Source: Oceanospirillaceae bacterium
Lineage (GTDB): Bacteria; Pseudomonadota; Gammaproteobacteria; Pseudomonadales; Balneatricaceae
Direction: 5' to 3'
Length of the DNA stretch: 16,910 bases
NCBI GenBank assembly: GCA_003497765.1
Contig: DNNY01000008.1
Location: 1 to 16,910 of the forward strand
Position numbers and translations under genes: made by a program. Under the pieces are notes generated by a model. That model did not search any database. It was given only the letters and a program-made list of their open reading frames with translations, and was not told the DNA's origin. Of the stretch, positions 1 to 7,449 are shown piece by piece (the first letter of the stretch is position 1; each line of letters starts with the position of its first letter).

Positions 1-525
1 TACCACATCAGCCTGTTGTAAGAGATTGGCTAAATCTGTATATGGCAAGTTATCGAGACCTGCTGCTTGCCGGGGAGGATCCGTGCAGATAACATTTAGA
101 CCAGCGGTTTGTAGGCGTTTAATTAGACGCCCTCCGACATTGCCGGCTCCAACTACCCCAATAGTGGTTTGGCGCGGGTCGATACCATGAACTTGCCAAG
201 CATGATTAAGGGCATTGATGGCATAATCAACTACCCCATCAGCATTACAGCCAGGAGCATTGGACCAGTGTATATTTTGCTTATCCAAATAGGCCGTATC
301 TAGGTGATCAATACCTATGGTACAGGTACCGACAAATTTTACTGAGCTATGTTGCAATAAAGCTTTATTCACCTTGGCTGTTGAACGTAATACCAATGCA
401 TCTGCCTGAGTAACCTGCTCAGCTTGCAGATTACGCCCATTTACTTTTGTAATATCCGCTATGGGAGCAAAAAATTCATCTAACAAAAGAATATTTTCGT
501 CAGCAACGATATGTAACTTGCTCAT
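1..525 (-). CDS. pdxB: Erythronate-4-phosphate dehydrogenase, N-terminal 175 residues (runs off the window)
   Basis: PdxB oxidises 4-phosphoerythronate to 2-oxo-3-hydroxy-4-phosphobutanoate with NAD, the second step of DXP-dependent vitamin B6 synthesis in the cytoplasm. The frame is open from the ATG at 525 to the window edge, so the C-terminal half, including the catalytic histidine and the dimerisation domain, is not visible. What shows the identity is the N-terminal ADENI at 8-12, VGTCTIGIDHLD at 65-76, the APGCNADGVV segment at 90-99 and the Rossmann glycine motif GAGNVG at 126-131 followed by an acidic residue D149. These are the family hallmarks of PdxB and separate it from other D-2-hydroxyacid dehydrogenases. 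An AGG lies about 11 bases before the ATG, a weak ribosome binding site. trmH lies 35 bases upstream on the same strand, so the two may be cotranscribed. Confidence 0.93.
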   Translation of the reverse strand, partial: MSKLHIVADENILLLDEFFAPIADITKVNGRNLQAEQVTQADALVLRSTAKVNKALLQHSSVKFVGTCTIGIDHLDTAYLDKQNIHWSNAPGCNADGVVDYAINALNHAWQVHGIDPRQTTIGVVGAGNVGGRLIKRLQTAGLNVICTDPPRQAAGLDNLPYTDLANLLQQADVV

Positions 526-560
526 AGTGATTGATACCTATTTTGTACTAGCAATGCTTA

Positions 561-1262
561 TTAGTATTTTCTAGAGGGCACTTTACCAGCCCTAGCTTGG
601 GCATACCATTGACTTAGGTTAGGTACTTCCCCATCTTCATCCATGGCTGGATACTGTAGGCCATAACGCTGGCAGTAGTCGGCAATCGCCGGGTGACACC
701 AGCGGAACAAGGTATCATTGTACTCACTGCCAAACAACTGCGGTTGTGCATACCTGCCTGCCTGCTGGCGTTGTTGTTGCGCTTCCAACAAGATCACCGC
801 TGCGGCCACGGAAACATTAAACGAATGCACCATACCTAACATAGGAATCACCACATGATGATCAGCCGCAGCAACTGCCTGTGGACTCACCCCTTCCATC
901 TCGGCGCCCATTACCAAGGCTGTGGGCTGGGTGTAATCTACCTGCCTAAAATCCACAGCCTGCTCGCTAAAATGCGCAGCTACGATCTGCATACCTTGCT
1001 GTTTAACGGTCGTTAACGCTGACGCAATAGACTGATGCTGACGGACTTCCACCCATTGCTGGCTGCCACGAGCTGTGCCACTGTAATCACGGTATCCCTC
1101 TTTGGGAATAACCGCATGGGCACGGTGCATGCCAACAGCATCACAGGTACGCAGTAATGCGGCAATATTCTGACCTTTGTTAACTTGATCAGTGATTATG
1201 GTCAAGTCCAACTGTCTTTGCGCCAAGGTACTTTGGAACTTTGCTAAGCGGGATGGTGTCAT
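561..1262 (-). CDS. trmH: tRNA (guanosine(18)-2'-O)-methyltransferase, SPOUT family
   Basis: TrmH methylates the 2'-OH of G18 in the D-loop of tRNAs using S-adenosylmethionine. The protein is 233 residues, close to the E. coli enzyme. The SpoU motif 1 is seen as N32 to R38 (NIAALLRTCDA), motif 2 as MGAEMEG at 118-124, and motif 3 as IPMLGMVHSFNVSVA at 139-153, which together form the knotted cofactor site. The C-terminal region after 160 is the basic and aromatic tail typical of the TrmH group rather than of RlmB, which instead has an N-terminal extension. The start at 1262 gives the expected short N-terminus, although there is no clear Shine-Dalgarno sequence. It is divergent from the prephenate dehydratase gene across 96 bases, where I see no confident promoter for either side. 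Confidence 0.93.
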   Translation of the reverse strand: MTPSRLAKFQSTLAQRQLDLTIITDQVNKGQNIAALLRTCDAVGMHRAHAVIPKEGYRDYSGTARGSQQWVEVRQHQSIASALTTVKQQGMQIVAAHFSEQAVDFRQVDYTQPTALVMGAEMEGVSPQAVAAADHHVVIPMLGMVHSFNVSVAAAVILLEAQQQRQQAGRYAQPQLFGSEYNDTLFRWCHPAIADYCQRYGLQYPAMDEDGEVPNLSQWYAQARAGKVPSRKY

Positions 1263-1358
1263 GATGACAAATAGTCAATTAATCAAATGGCAATGATAAC
1301 AACTTCAGGGCTGTTTTTGGTACACTATGATTCGAATTGACTAGATTATTTTAACCCT

Positions 1359-2213
1359 ATGCATAACCTTTATCCCAAAGTTTTGGCCTTTCAGGGTCAT
1401 CAAGGTGCCTATTCCCACTTATCCTGTACTAAAGTGTTTCCTAATGTGCCTACCAAAGCTTGTCTTACATTTGCTGATGCTATGGCTACAGTAGAACGTG
1501 GCGAGGCAGATATTGCTATGATCCCAGTCGAAAATTCGACTGCTGGTCGGGTTGAAGAAATCTATCGTCAGCTACCCCAAACCTCTCTCTATATCGTTGG
1601 CGAACACTTTGAACCCGTTAATCATTGTTTGCTGGGCTTACCAAATAGTCAGTTACAGCAAATTAAAAGTGTTGGCTCCCATCCCCAAGCACTGGCTCAA
1701 TGTGCTCAACAGCTGCAAAAATTAGGTATTGAATGCCAAGCGACTTTAGATACAGCCGGTGCGGCACTGGAAGTAAAACAACGCCAAGATACTAGTCATG
1801 GCGCTATTGCTTCGAGTTTGGCAGCAGAACTCTATGATTTACAAATTTTGCAGGACAATATCCAAGATGTGGATGGCAATACGACGCGGTTTTTAATTCT
1901 TTCTAGAGAGCACCAGATCCCTGCCCGTGAAGCAAACAAAAAGTATATTACTTCGTTTCTTTTTACCGTTCGCAATATACCTTCCGCCCTCTATAAAGCT
2001 ATGGGGGGCTTTGCCACCAATAGTGTCAACTTGGTTAAGCTAGAAAGCTATACCCCTGGCGGGCGTATGATTGCCACCCAATTTCATGTTGATTGTGAAG
2101 CCCATCCCGATGATCCAAATATGATTTTAGCTATGGACGAATTAAGCTATTTTGCTAAAGATATTAGGCTATTAGGCACTTATGCCGCTAACCCCTATCG
2201 AGATCATGGATAA
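1359..2213 (+). CDS. pheA: Monofunctional prephenate dehydratase with ACT domain
   Basis: Converts prephenate to phenylpyruvate with loss of water and CO2, the step committing chorismate to phenylalanine. The 284 residues hold only the dehydratase domain (about 8-182) and a regulatory ACT domain (about 197-280); no chorismate mutase domain precedes it, unlike the fused PheA usual in gammaproteobacteria. Seen directly: FQGHQGAYSH at 11-20, IPVENSTAGRV at 55-65, SHPQAL at 107-112 and the catalytic TTRF at 175-178. The ACT part carries IPSALYKAMGGFATN and KLESY, where the classical allosteric motif reads ESRP. From memory this wording is that of alphaproteobacterial enzymes, which suggests transfer (inference). 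The start gives the expected 10 residues before the first motif but has no Shine-Dalgarno sequence. The next gene starts within 10 bases, so the two are probably cotranscribed. Confidence 0.93.
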   Translation: MHNLYPKVLAFQGHQGAYSHLSCTKVFPNVPTKACLTFADAMATVERGEADIAMIPVENSTAGRVEEIYRQLPQTSLYIVGEHFEPVNHCLLGLPNSQLQQIKSVGSHPQALAQCAQQLQKLGIECQATLDTAGAALEVKQRQDTSHGAIASSLAAELYDLQILQDNIQDVDGNTTRFLILSREHQIPAREANKKYITSFLFTVRNIPSALYKAMGGFATNSVNLVKLESYTPGGRMIATQFHVDCEAHPDDPNMILAMDELSYFAKDIRLLGTYAANPYRDHG

Positions 2214-2222
2214 CTAGTGACG

Positions 2223-2687
2223 ATGCATAAAGTTGTCGTTTTACGCCTTATATTAATAGCCTGTATTGGTAGTTTTATGGGCTTTATTGTGGCTCAGCAG
2301 TGGCATCAGTCAAGCATATCGACACCTCCAGCACAAACACTTTGTGACGCTAGTCAACAATGGTGTGGCTCAGTAAATGGTAATCAAGCCATTAACATGC
2401 GCGTCACTTCATCCCTAGGCAACAAGGTTATTACCCCAGCAAATATTAAACTCGCTGTTACCGGGGCAACATCGGCTGTAGATATGCAGGCACGCATTAC
2501 TGGGGTAAATATGTATATGGGGCAGTTTGACCTTGATTTTGAACGTCAGAGTGATCAGAGTTGGCAAGCGAATACACCCTTGCCAAGCTGCAATACAGAT
2601 GCCGGTATGATTTGGCAGGTGAGCTTATTACCCCCCTATAGTGGTGATTTTTATTTCACCTCCAGCGCGCAGGATATCGAGGATTAA
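2223..2687 (+). CDS. Unrecognised membrane-anchored periplasmic protein paired with a Sco1 homologue
   Basis: I do not recognise a named family. The 154-residue protein starts with a short basic stretch and a hydrophobic segment at about 4-24, most likely an uncleaved anchor or signal peptide, followed by a Ser/Gln-rich linker and a compact domain expected in the periplasm. That domain has alternating hydrophobic residues that look like beta strands. It contains three cysteines (C41, C48, C123) and a methionine-containing turn NMYMGQF at 96-102, next to further methionines at 59 and 88. The stop is four bases before the Sco1 start, so the genes are translationally close and probably cotranscribed; a role in copper handling or oxidase assembly is inference from that pairing. 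A lipobox-like LIAC at 11-14 exists but is followed by more hydrophobic residues. A GTG at 2217 is an alternative start, adding two residues. Confidence 0.8.
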   Translation: MHKVVVLRLILIACIGSFMGFIVAQQWHQSSISTPPAQTLCDASQQWCGSVNGNQAINMRVTSSLGNKVITPANIKLAVTGATSAVDMQARITGVNMYMGQFDLDFERQSDQSWQANTPLPSCNTDAGMIWQVSLLPPYSGDFYFTSSAQDIED

Positions 2688-2691
2688 TACT

Positions 2692-3285
2692 ATGAGTAGG
2701 CAAGCAAAGCTGATTTATATTATCTTCCTAGGGCTGTTTTTCGCAGCCGGACTATGGCTTGCCCAGCAAAGTATGCAGCAAGAGGACGCTTCAACAGCGA
2801 CCTCAGGATTAGGTGGCGAGTTTGTGCTAAGCAGTATTGATGGCGAGGTACGTTTAAGTGACTACCAAGGCAAATTAGTGGCTCTATACTTTGGTTTTCT
2901 GTCTTGTCCTGATGCCTGTCCAACTGCCCTTGCTTCTATGGCAGCCGCCATAAGAAGCCTTGATCCAAAGCAACAAGATCAAATCCAACCATTATTTATC
3001 AGTGTTGATCCGGAGCGCGATAGTTTTGAAAATATGGCCGCTTATACAGCCTATTTTTATCCTACTATGAAGGGCTTAACTGGGGATCTAGCCTATCTTG
3101 AAAGGCTCACAAAACAATATGGCGCTTACTTTCGCCATATTCCTTTAGCAGATTCTGCCCTAGCCTACACAGTAGATCATACATCACGCATCTACTTGAT
3201 CGATCAACAAGGCAAACTGCTGACGACCATACCCCATAACACATCAGCAACAGATATAGCTTTGCAACTTCAAGATAACTTATAG
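2692..3285 (+). CDS. Sco1/SenC/PrrC family copper chaperone, membrane-anchored thioredoxin fold
   Basis: Sco proteins bind copper on the periplasmic side and help assemble the CuA centre of cytochrome c oxidase, or act as thiol reductases. This 197-residue protein has one hydrophobic anchor at about 7-24, a linker, and a thioredoxin-like domain from about 42. The copper ligands are visible as C72 and C76 in SCPDACP and H163 in YTVDHTSRIYLID; FISVDPERD at 102-110 is also characteristic. I chose the ATG at 2692 because GAGGA lies 8 bases upstream; the frame is open further to 2641, but that would overlap the preceding gene by 47 bases and put a non-membrane stretch in front of the anchor. No oxidase subunit gene is in the window, so its oxidase partner is unseen. 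The convergent epmC ends 30 bases downstream, with no clear terminator between them. Confidence 0.93.
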   Translation: MSRQAKLIYIIFLGLFFAAGLWLAQQSMQQEDASTATSGLGGEFVLSSIDGEVRLSDYQGKLVALYFGFLSCPDACPTALASMAAAIRSLDPKQQDQIQPLFISVDPERDSFENMAAYTAYFYPTMKGLTGDLAYLERLTKQYGAYFRHIPLADSALAYTVDHTSRIYLIDQQGKLLTTIPHNTSATDIALQLQDNL

Positions 3286-3315
3286 ACTTCGCTTGTATAG
3301 CAAAACAGCATGGCA

Positions 3316-3858
3316 TTATTTGCCTGGAAGCTCATCAGGCCAGTAAAAGTCTTGGTGTTTGATCTGTCCACCAAATTCTTTTTGTAAAGCTTGCGCCCAT
3401 AGTTCTGCGCGTTCCGGCAGGCCTTGTTGAACATAAGTACGGGCTTGTTTCGCTACCGCCATTCTAAATGGCCGATCATTTGTCTTGGTACCAGACAAAT
3501 TATCTGCACTAGCATGGAATTGACGCTGACAAGCGCGAGCAAAAATCCATTCTAGGGCTTGTGGTTTAACTTCAACCTGCTCAAATTCAGCTTGTTGTTG
3601 CGCTGTTCTCCCATCTGGACGATACCAATAGCCAAAATCCTCTAACAAACGTCGCTCAGGTCCTGCGACACACCAATGGGCTACTTCATGTAACACACTG
3701 GCAAAGTGCCCATGGGCAAACACCAATTGGTGATATGCAACTTGGTCATTGGCTGGCAAATAGACTGGTTCATCTGTACCAGCAATTAATTGCGTATTAT
3801 AAGTTTGGGCAAATAAGCTGTTAAATAAGCTAATCAACCGTAAGACATTTTCTTCCAT
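3316..3858 (-). CDS. epmC: Elongation factor P hydroxylase
   Basis: EpmC (YfcM) hydroxylates the beta-lysylated lysine of translation factor EF-P, the last step after EpmB and EpmA. The 180-residue protein shows the metal-binding HEVAHW at 57-62 (HExxH type) and the conserved FGYWYRPDGR at 75-84, followed by EFEQVEVKPQALEW, all diagnostic of this family. Length matches the E. coli protein. It is a soluble cytoplasmic enzyme. The gene stands alone on the minus strand, convergent with sco1 and divergent from the MATE gene. No Shine-Dalgarno sequence precedes the ATG at 3858. The presence of EpmC implies that epmA, epmB and an EF-P of the lysylated type are elsewhere in the genome (inference). 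Confidence 0.92.
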   Translation of the reverse strand: MEENVLRLISLFNSLFAQTYNTQLIAGTDEPVYLPANDQVAYHQLVFAHGHFASVLHEVAHWCVAGPERRLLEDFGYWYRPDGRTAQQQAEFEQVEVKPQALEWIFARACQRQFHASADNLSGTKTNDRPFRMAVAKQARTYVQQGLPERAELWAQALQKEFGGQIKHQDFYWPDELPGK

Positions 3859-3925
3859 TAGTTTTTAATGCATCAATATGATTGAGGGGCTATACTGCTT
3901 TATTCTCTTCTGTCCACCCCTATTT

Positions 3926-5311
3926 ATGTCTATTATAACAACAACCTTTAAGGATGCCTCCCAGTGGCGAAGCTTTATTAAACTCGCTTCACCCATACTA
4001 TTGGCTGAGATACTCCACTTAAGCTCAACGGTGGTAGACACCATTATGGCTGGGCAATATTCTGCTGTTGACCTGGCTGGTGTTTCCATTGGTGGCAGTA
4101 CCCTTTTCCCCCTAATGATTTTTGTCGTTGGCGTTATCATGGCCACCACGCCGAGTGTTGCACAAGCTTTTGGCGCTAAACAGCTGCTACATATTGGCCC
4201 TATTGTGCAACAATCAATATGGCTAGCCATTAGCCTTGGCTTACTAGGTATTTTATTGCTACGTTTTGTGGTACCTATATTTGACTTATTGCTAATAACT
4301 GGCGAAGTTCGCGATATAGCCTTAGATTATCTATTTGCTGTCGCTTTTGCCCTACCCGCCATTACCTTAATGCAATCCTTGCGCAGCTTTAGTGAAGGCT
4401 TGGGTATTACTAAGCCTATGGTTTATTTTGGTCTTTTGGGAGTGATGATCAATATACCCATCAACTATATTCTTATCTATGGCAAGTTTGGCCTTCCCGC
4501 TATGGGAGGCGTTGGTTGTGGCTGGGCTACCACCATTAGTGCTTGGGTTGCTACTTTAGGCATGGCTGGCTATATTTTTTGGCGACCTGCTTATCGTCAT
4601 TATGGGTTCTTCGAACGCTTATATTGGCCCCAATTTAAGGCCATAAAACAACTATTAAAGGTAGGCGTTCCCATTGGCATTTCTATTTTTATTGAAGCCA
4701 CCATGTTTGCTATTGTGGCTTTGTTTTTAGCCCCCTTAGGCGCTACTGTGGTGGCTGGCCATCAATTAGTGCTTAATTTTACCTCTTTATGTTTTATGCT
4801 ACCCATGAGCATTGGCATCACTTTAACTATTCGTGTTGGCCATGCTGTAGGATCAGGTAATGCCCAAGCAGCAAAACAGCTAGTCGTTATTGGTTCCACA
4901 TTGGCTCTCGTTATGGCCACTGCTACCTGCAGCCTAATGCTATCCTTCCCCGATTTGATCGCCCGTATTTATACCCAAGATCAGGCTGTTATTGATGTGG
5001 CTATAAGCCTATTTTTCTTAGCTGCTATGTTTCAGCTATCTGATGCGATCCAAGTTGCAGGTGCTGGTATTTTACGTGGCTACAAAGACACTAAATGGCC
5101 GATGCTTATGATCATAATATCCTACTGGCTAATCGGCCTACCCTTAGGCTATATATTGGGCTTAACTGACATTTTATTACCAGCCCTAGGTGCCCAGGGC
5201 TTCTGGATAGGTATTATATTTGGCTTAAGCTGTGCGGCTATCCTATTGTGTTTTAGAGTGTTTTATATAATTCATAAGCCCCTAACACAGCAGCAAGTAA
5301 TTAATGCGTAA
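3926..5311 (+). CDS. MATE family multidrug/sodium antiporter, NorM-like
   Basis: An integral inner-membrane exporter of about 461 residues with twelve hydrophobic segments, expected to export cationic drugs or metabolites in exchange for sodium ions or protons. Family landmarks include LASPILLAEILHLSSTVVDTI near the N-terminus, the AGQYSAVDLAGVSIGG segment after TM1, and the symmetric second half beginning near VGVPIGISIFIEA with the LAPLGATVVAGHQ loop. I chose the ATG at 3926 because it leaves a short cytoplasmic N-terminus before TM1 as in NorM; an in-frame ATG at 3878 would add 16 hydrophobic residues unlike the family. Neither has a clear Shine-Dalgarno sequence. A TATACT at 3891-3896 could be a -10 element for the 3926 start, without a good -35. 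Substrate cannot be read from sequence. A NorM or DinF label is equally possible. Confidence 0.9.
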   Translation: MSIITTTFKDASQWRSFIKLASPILLAEILHLSSTVVDTIMAGQYSAVDLAGVSIGGSTLFPLMIFVVGVIMATTPSVAQAFGAKQLLHIGPIVQQSIWLAISLGLLGILLLRFVVPIFDLLLITGEVRDIALDYLFAVAFALPAITLMQSLRSFSEGLGITKPMVYFGLLGVMINIPINYILIYGKFGLPAMGGVGCGWATTISAWVATLGMAGYIFWRPAYRHYGFFERLYWPQFKAIKQLLKVGVPIGISIFIEATMFAIVALFLAPLGATVVAGHQLVLNFTSLCFMLPMSIGITLTIRVGHAVGSGNAQAAKQLVVIGSTLALVMATATCSLMLSFPDLIARIYTQDQAVIDVAISLFFLAAMFQLSDAIQVAGAGILRGYKDTKWPMLMIIISYWLIGLPLGYILGLTDILLPALGAQGFWIGIIFGLSCAAILLCFRVFYIIHKPLTQQQVINA

Positions 5312-5354
5312 ACTTATCGACAAAAAGTCTATAAAAGCGCCAAAATAGAGCTGA

Positions 5355-5370
5355 GTTTTTTATAAAAAAC
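5355..5370. repeat. Perfect 16-bp AT-rich palindrome upstream of trxA
   Basis: The bases GTTTTTTA are followed directly by their reverse complement TAAAAAAC, giving a perfect 16-bp palindrome 43 bases after the MATE stop and 53 bases before the trxA start. With no loop it makes a poor hairpin; it could be a weak end signal for the MATE transcript or a protein site upstream of trxA. Function is not shown. Confidence 0.4.
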
Positions 5371-5394
5371 ACGTATCATTAGCACTATTATTGA

Positions 5395-5404
5395 CGCAAT
5401 TGCG
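5395..5404. promoter_or_regulatory. 10-bp palindrome in the trxA leader, possible operator
   Basis: CGCAATTGCG is its own reverse complement and sits 8 bases before the trxA AGGAG ribosome binding site. TATCAT at 5374-5379 and TATTAT at 5386-5391 are candidate -10 boxes, but neither has a fitting -35 at 16-18 bases. A regulator site is possible; a 10-bp palindrome can also occur by chance. Confidence 0.2.
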
Positions 5405-5423
5405 AGCACATTAGGAGATAACC

Positions 5424-5750
5424 ATGAGCGAGAACACAGTGGCAGTAACGGATGCCTCTTTTGATCTAGATGTAATCAATTCAGATATCCCTGTATTATT
5501 GGATTTTTGGGCGCCTTGGTGTGGCCCTTGTAAGATGATTGCCCCTGTTCTAGAAGAAGTTGGCGCTGAATTTGCTGGCAACGTCAAGGTATGTAAGATT
5601 AATGTTGACGAAAACACTGAAATCGCTGGGCGTTTTGGTGTTCGTGGCATTCCAACCTTGATGCTATTTGATAAAGGTGAAGTGGCCGGTACTAAGGTCG
5701 GTGCTTTATCAAAATCAGATCTATTGGCTTTTATCTCTGATAACACATAA
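5424..5750 (+). CDS. trxA: Thioredoxin 1
   Basis: Cytoplasmic thiol-disulfide oxidoreductase that passes electrons from thioredoxin reductase to ribonucleotide reductase, methionine sulfoxide reductase, PAPS reductase and others. The 108 residues equal the usual length. The active site WCGPC is at 32-36, preceded by VLLDFWA, and the cis-proline is in GIPTLMLF with P77. The structural Asp-Lys pair is kept as D27 and K58. The start is fixed by AGGAG 6 bases upstream of the ATG. It is the last plus-strand gene before a strong terminator and is probably transcribed alone from the 112-base region after the MATE gene. Confidence 0.97.
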   Translation: MSENTVAVTDASFDLDVINSDIPVLLDFWAPWCGPCKMIAPVLEEVGAEFAGNVKVCKINVDENTEIAGRFGVRGIPTLMLFDKGEVAGTKVGALSKSDLLAFISDNT

Positions 5751-5771
5751 TAGAAAGGCAAGTTTTGATCT

Positions 5772-5803
5772 AAAAAATCCTCGCTAAATGCGGGGATTTT
5801 TTT
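5772..5803. terminator. Bidirectional rho-independent terminator between trxA and murB
   Basis: A 13-bp stem (AAAAAATCCTCGC against GCGGGGATTTTTT, one G-T wobble) with a five-base TAAAT loop runs straight into a T tract. The left arm begins with six A, so the minus strand also ends in T. It lies 21 bases after the trxA stop and 10 bases after the murB stop on the other strand, so it can serve both convergent genes. Confidence 0.93.
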
Positions 5804-5812
5804 GTTCAGTTA

Positions 5813-6943
5813 CTAAATAGCATCAATACTTATTTCACCTGTATTGGCAAATAATCGCGGTTCTACAGCTAAACGAATGCCAAAGTGGCGTTCAACATCA
5901 GCTTGTATTTGCTGGGCTAAGTTTAATAGTTCAAGGCCAGTCGACTTATTAGGTGAGTTAGCCAATTGCACAAGTACCAGAGCCTGGTGCTTGTGCACAC
6001 CCACACCAGCTTTGTTATAGCCACGCCAACCTAACTGATCAATTAACCAACCAGCGGCTATTTTGACCTGTTGATTGGTTTGTTTATAGGCTACTAGTTG
6101 CGGCCATTGCGAGCGTATTTGTTCTGCTTTATCTATACTCACAACAGGATTTTTAAAAAAACTACCCACATTTGGAATATTGGCAGGGTCAGGTAATTTT
6201 TGTCTGCGAATTGCGATAACGGCATCACGTACCTGCTGGGGTGTGATTTGCGCACTAGGAATAGACACCGTGGCCTCTAAGTGAGCAGCAATATCACCAT
6301 AGTCAATTTGGATTTGCGGCTTTCTGCTCAATGCTAAAGTGACATTAACCACTAGCCAGTTCGATTGGCGCTTAAATATACTGTCACGATAGGCTAATTC
6401 ACATTGCTCGGCCGACAAACTAAACTGTTTACCTGTAGCAAAATCAAACACCATCACTTCATGTAAAACATGGGCCAACTCAACACCATAGGCGCCAATA
6501 TTCTGAATTGGCGCAGCTCCCACCAAACCAGGAATTAAAGATAAGTTCTGTAAGCCATAAGCTCCTTGGTCAAGACTCCAAGCCACCAATTCATCCCAAT
6601 GTTCACCTGCCCCAACAGACAAATAGACTAAGTTATCATCATCAACGGCTGGTGGATGATGTAATTGCTCTGGAGTTAGCCAATTTTTACCCGATAACTG
6701 CATATGCATGACAAGACCATTAAAATCATCCGTAAGCACCACATTAGACCCCCCACCAAGGAGCATCCAATTAAGCTCCTGAGCTTGGCAATACTGCTGA
6801 GCGGCAAAGAGGTCTGAGATTTGTTGCAACTGACAATAAAATGCCGCTTGTGCTGGCAATGACAAGGTATTGAAAGCTTGTAAATCAACCTTAGTTTGGG
6901 GTGCCCAATCAGTATCTGCGGGATTATTCAAGGTAAGTTCCAT
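5813..6943 (-). CDS. murB: UDP-N-acetylenolpyruvoylglucosamine reductase
   Basis: MurB is the FAD enzyme that reduces UDP-GlcNAc-enolpyruvate to UDP-MurNAc with NADPH in the cytoplasm, the second committed step of peptidoglycan precursor synthesis. The 376-residue protein shows the FAD-binding GGGSN at 63-67, IPGLVGAAPIQNIGAYG at 137-153, YRDS at 185-188 and the catalytic serine S261 in GSFFKNP; E361 near the C-terminus matches the family's proton-donor glutamate. It is a type I enzyme, a little longer than the E. coli protein (about 340), with extra residues at the N-terminus, around 90-105 and at the C-terminal end. It is the last gene of the comEC-lpxK-ycaR-ptp-murB run, starting 26 bases after the phosphatase stop. 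No strong Shine-Dalgarno sequence precedes the ATG. Confidence 0.95.
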   Translation of the reverse strand: MELTLNNPADTDWAPQTKVDLQAFNTLSLPAQAAFYCQLQQISDLFAAQQYCQAQELNWMLLGGGSNVVLTDDFNGLVMHMQLSGKNWLTPEQLHHPPAVDDDNLVYLSVGAGEHWDELVAWSLDQGAYGLQNLSLIPGLVGAAPIQNIGAYGVELAHVLHEVMVFDFATGKQFSLSAEQCELAYRDSIFKRQSNWLVVNVTLALSRKPQIQIDYGDIAAHLEATVSIPSAQITPQQVRDAVIAIRRQKLPDPANIPNVGSFFKNPVVSIDKAEQIRSQWPQLVAYKQTNQQVKIAAGWLIDQLGWRGYNKAGVGVHKHQALVLVQLANSPNKSTGLELLNLAQQIQADVERHFGIRLAVEPRLFANTGEISIDAI

Positions 6944-6969
6944 ACTCTAAGCTAGTTTAGCAGTAACAG

Positions 6970-7428
6970 CTAACAATACTTATTATGTAAGTTGCGACAA
7001 GCAGTATCTAGCAGATCCAAAACCTCATAGAAACCATCTTCATCACCATAATAAGGATCTGGTACTTCTGCTTGCCCACTATCAATATAGTCAAGCATCA
7101 GCTTTACATCAGCACTGCTATCAACTGGACGCATGGATAAAAGATTAGCCATGTTGCTTTTATCCATAGCCATGATCATATCGTACTCGTAAAAGTCACT
7201 AACCTTTACCTGGCGCGCCCGTAAGTCATCCATAGCCATTCCCCGCGCCTTTGCAGCCGCACACATACGCTTGTCGGGCGCTTTACCTATATGATAAGCC
7301 GCTGTACCAGCTGAATCCCAAGTAAACCGTTGCTCAGTGCCCTGTTGCTGGCATAATTGACGAAAGGTCGCCTCTGCAGCTGGCGAACGACAGATATTAC
7401 CTAGACAAACAAATAATATTTTCATCAT
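6970..7428 (-). CDS. Low-molecular-weight protein tyrosine phosphatase
   Basis: A small cytoplasmic phosphatase of 152 residues hydrolysing phosphotyrosine or small phosphomonoesters through a cysteinyl-phosphate. The P-loop is visible as C8-L-G-N-I-C-R14-S15 at the N-terminus and the general acid as D124 in DPYYG. Its place between ycaR and murB is the same as for the orthologous gene next to murB in Pseudomonas. No tyrosine kinase gene is in the window, so an exopolysaccharide (Wzc/Wzb) role is not indicated here. A perfect AGGAGG lies immediately after the ycaR stop but ends 16 bases before the first ATG, which is far; M2 three bases later is an equally possible start. No in-frame ATG, GTG or TTG closer to the AGGAGG exists. 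Confidence 0.92.
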   Translation of the reverse strand: MMKILFVCLGNICRSPAAEATFRQLCQQQGTEQRFTWDSAGTAAYHIGKAPDKRMCAAAKARGMAMDDLRARQVKVSDFYEYDMIMAMDKSNMANLLSMRPVDSSADVKLMLDYIDSGQAEVPDPYYGDEDGFYEVLDLLDTACRNLHNKYC

Positions 7429-7449
7429 TTTGCTATCTATATAAGCCTC

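Noticed and set aside
1263..1358. Promoters in the trmH-pheA divergent region
   Set aside because: TATGAT at 1326-1331 looks like a -10 box, but no fitting -35 lies upstream, and the minus-strand candidates are no better.
2253..2265. Lipobox (LIAC) in the unknown protein upstream of sco1
   Set aside because: Only 13 residues precede the cysteine and the hydrophobic stretch continues after it, which fits a membrane anchor better than a lipoprotein signal.
2641..2691. Longer N-terminus for the Sco1 homologue
   Set aside because: It would overlap the upstream gene, and GAGGA sits at the right distance from the ATG at 2692.
3865..4230. Open frame of 121 codons on the minus strand under the MATE gene start
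   Set aside because: It is antisense to conserved MATE helices, and the composition is that of a reverse frame with no recognisable domain.
5411..5761. Open frame of 116 codons on the minus strand under trxA
   Set aside because: It covers an unmistakable thioredoxin on the other strand and would begin at the trxA terminator.
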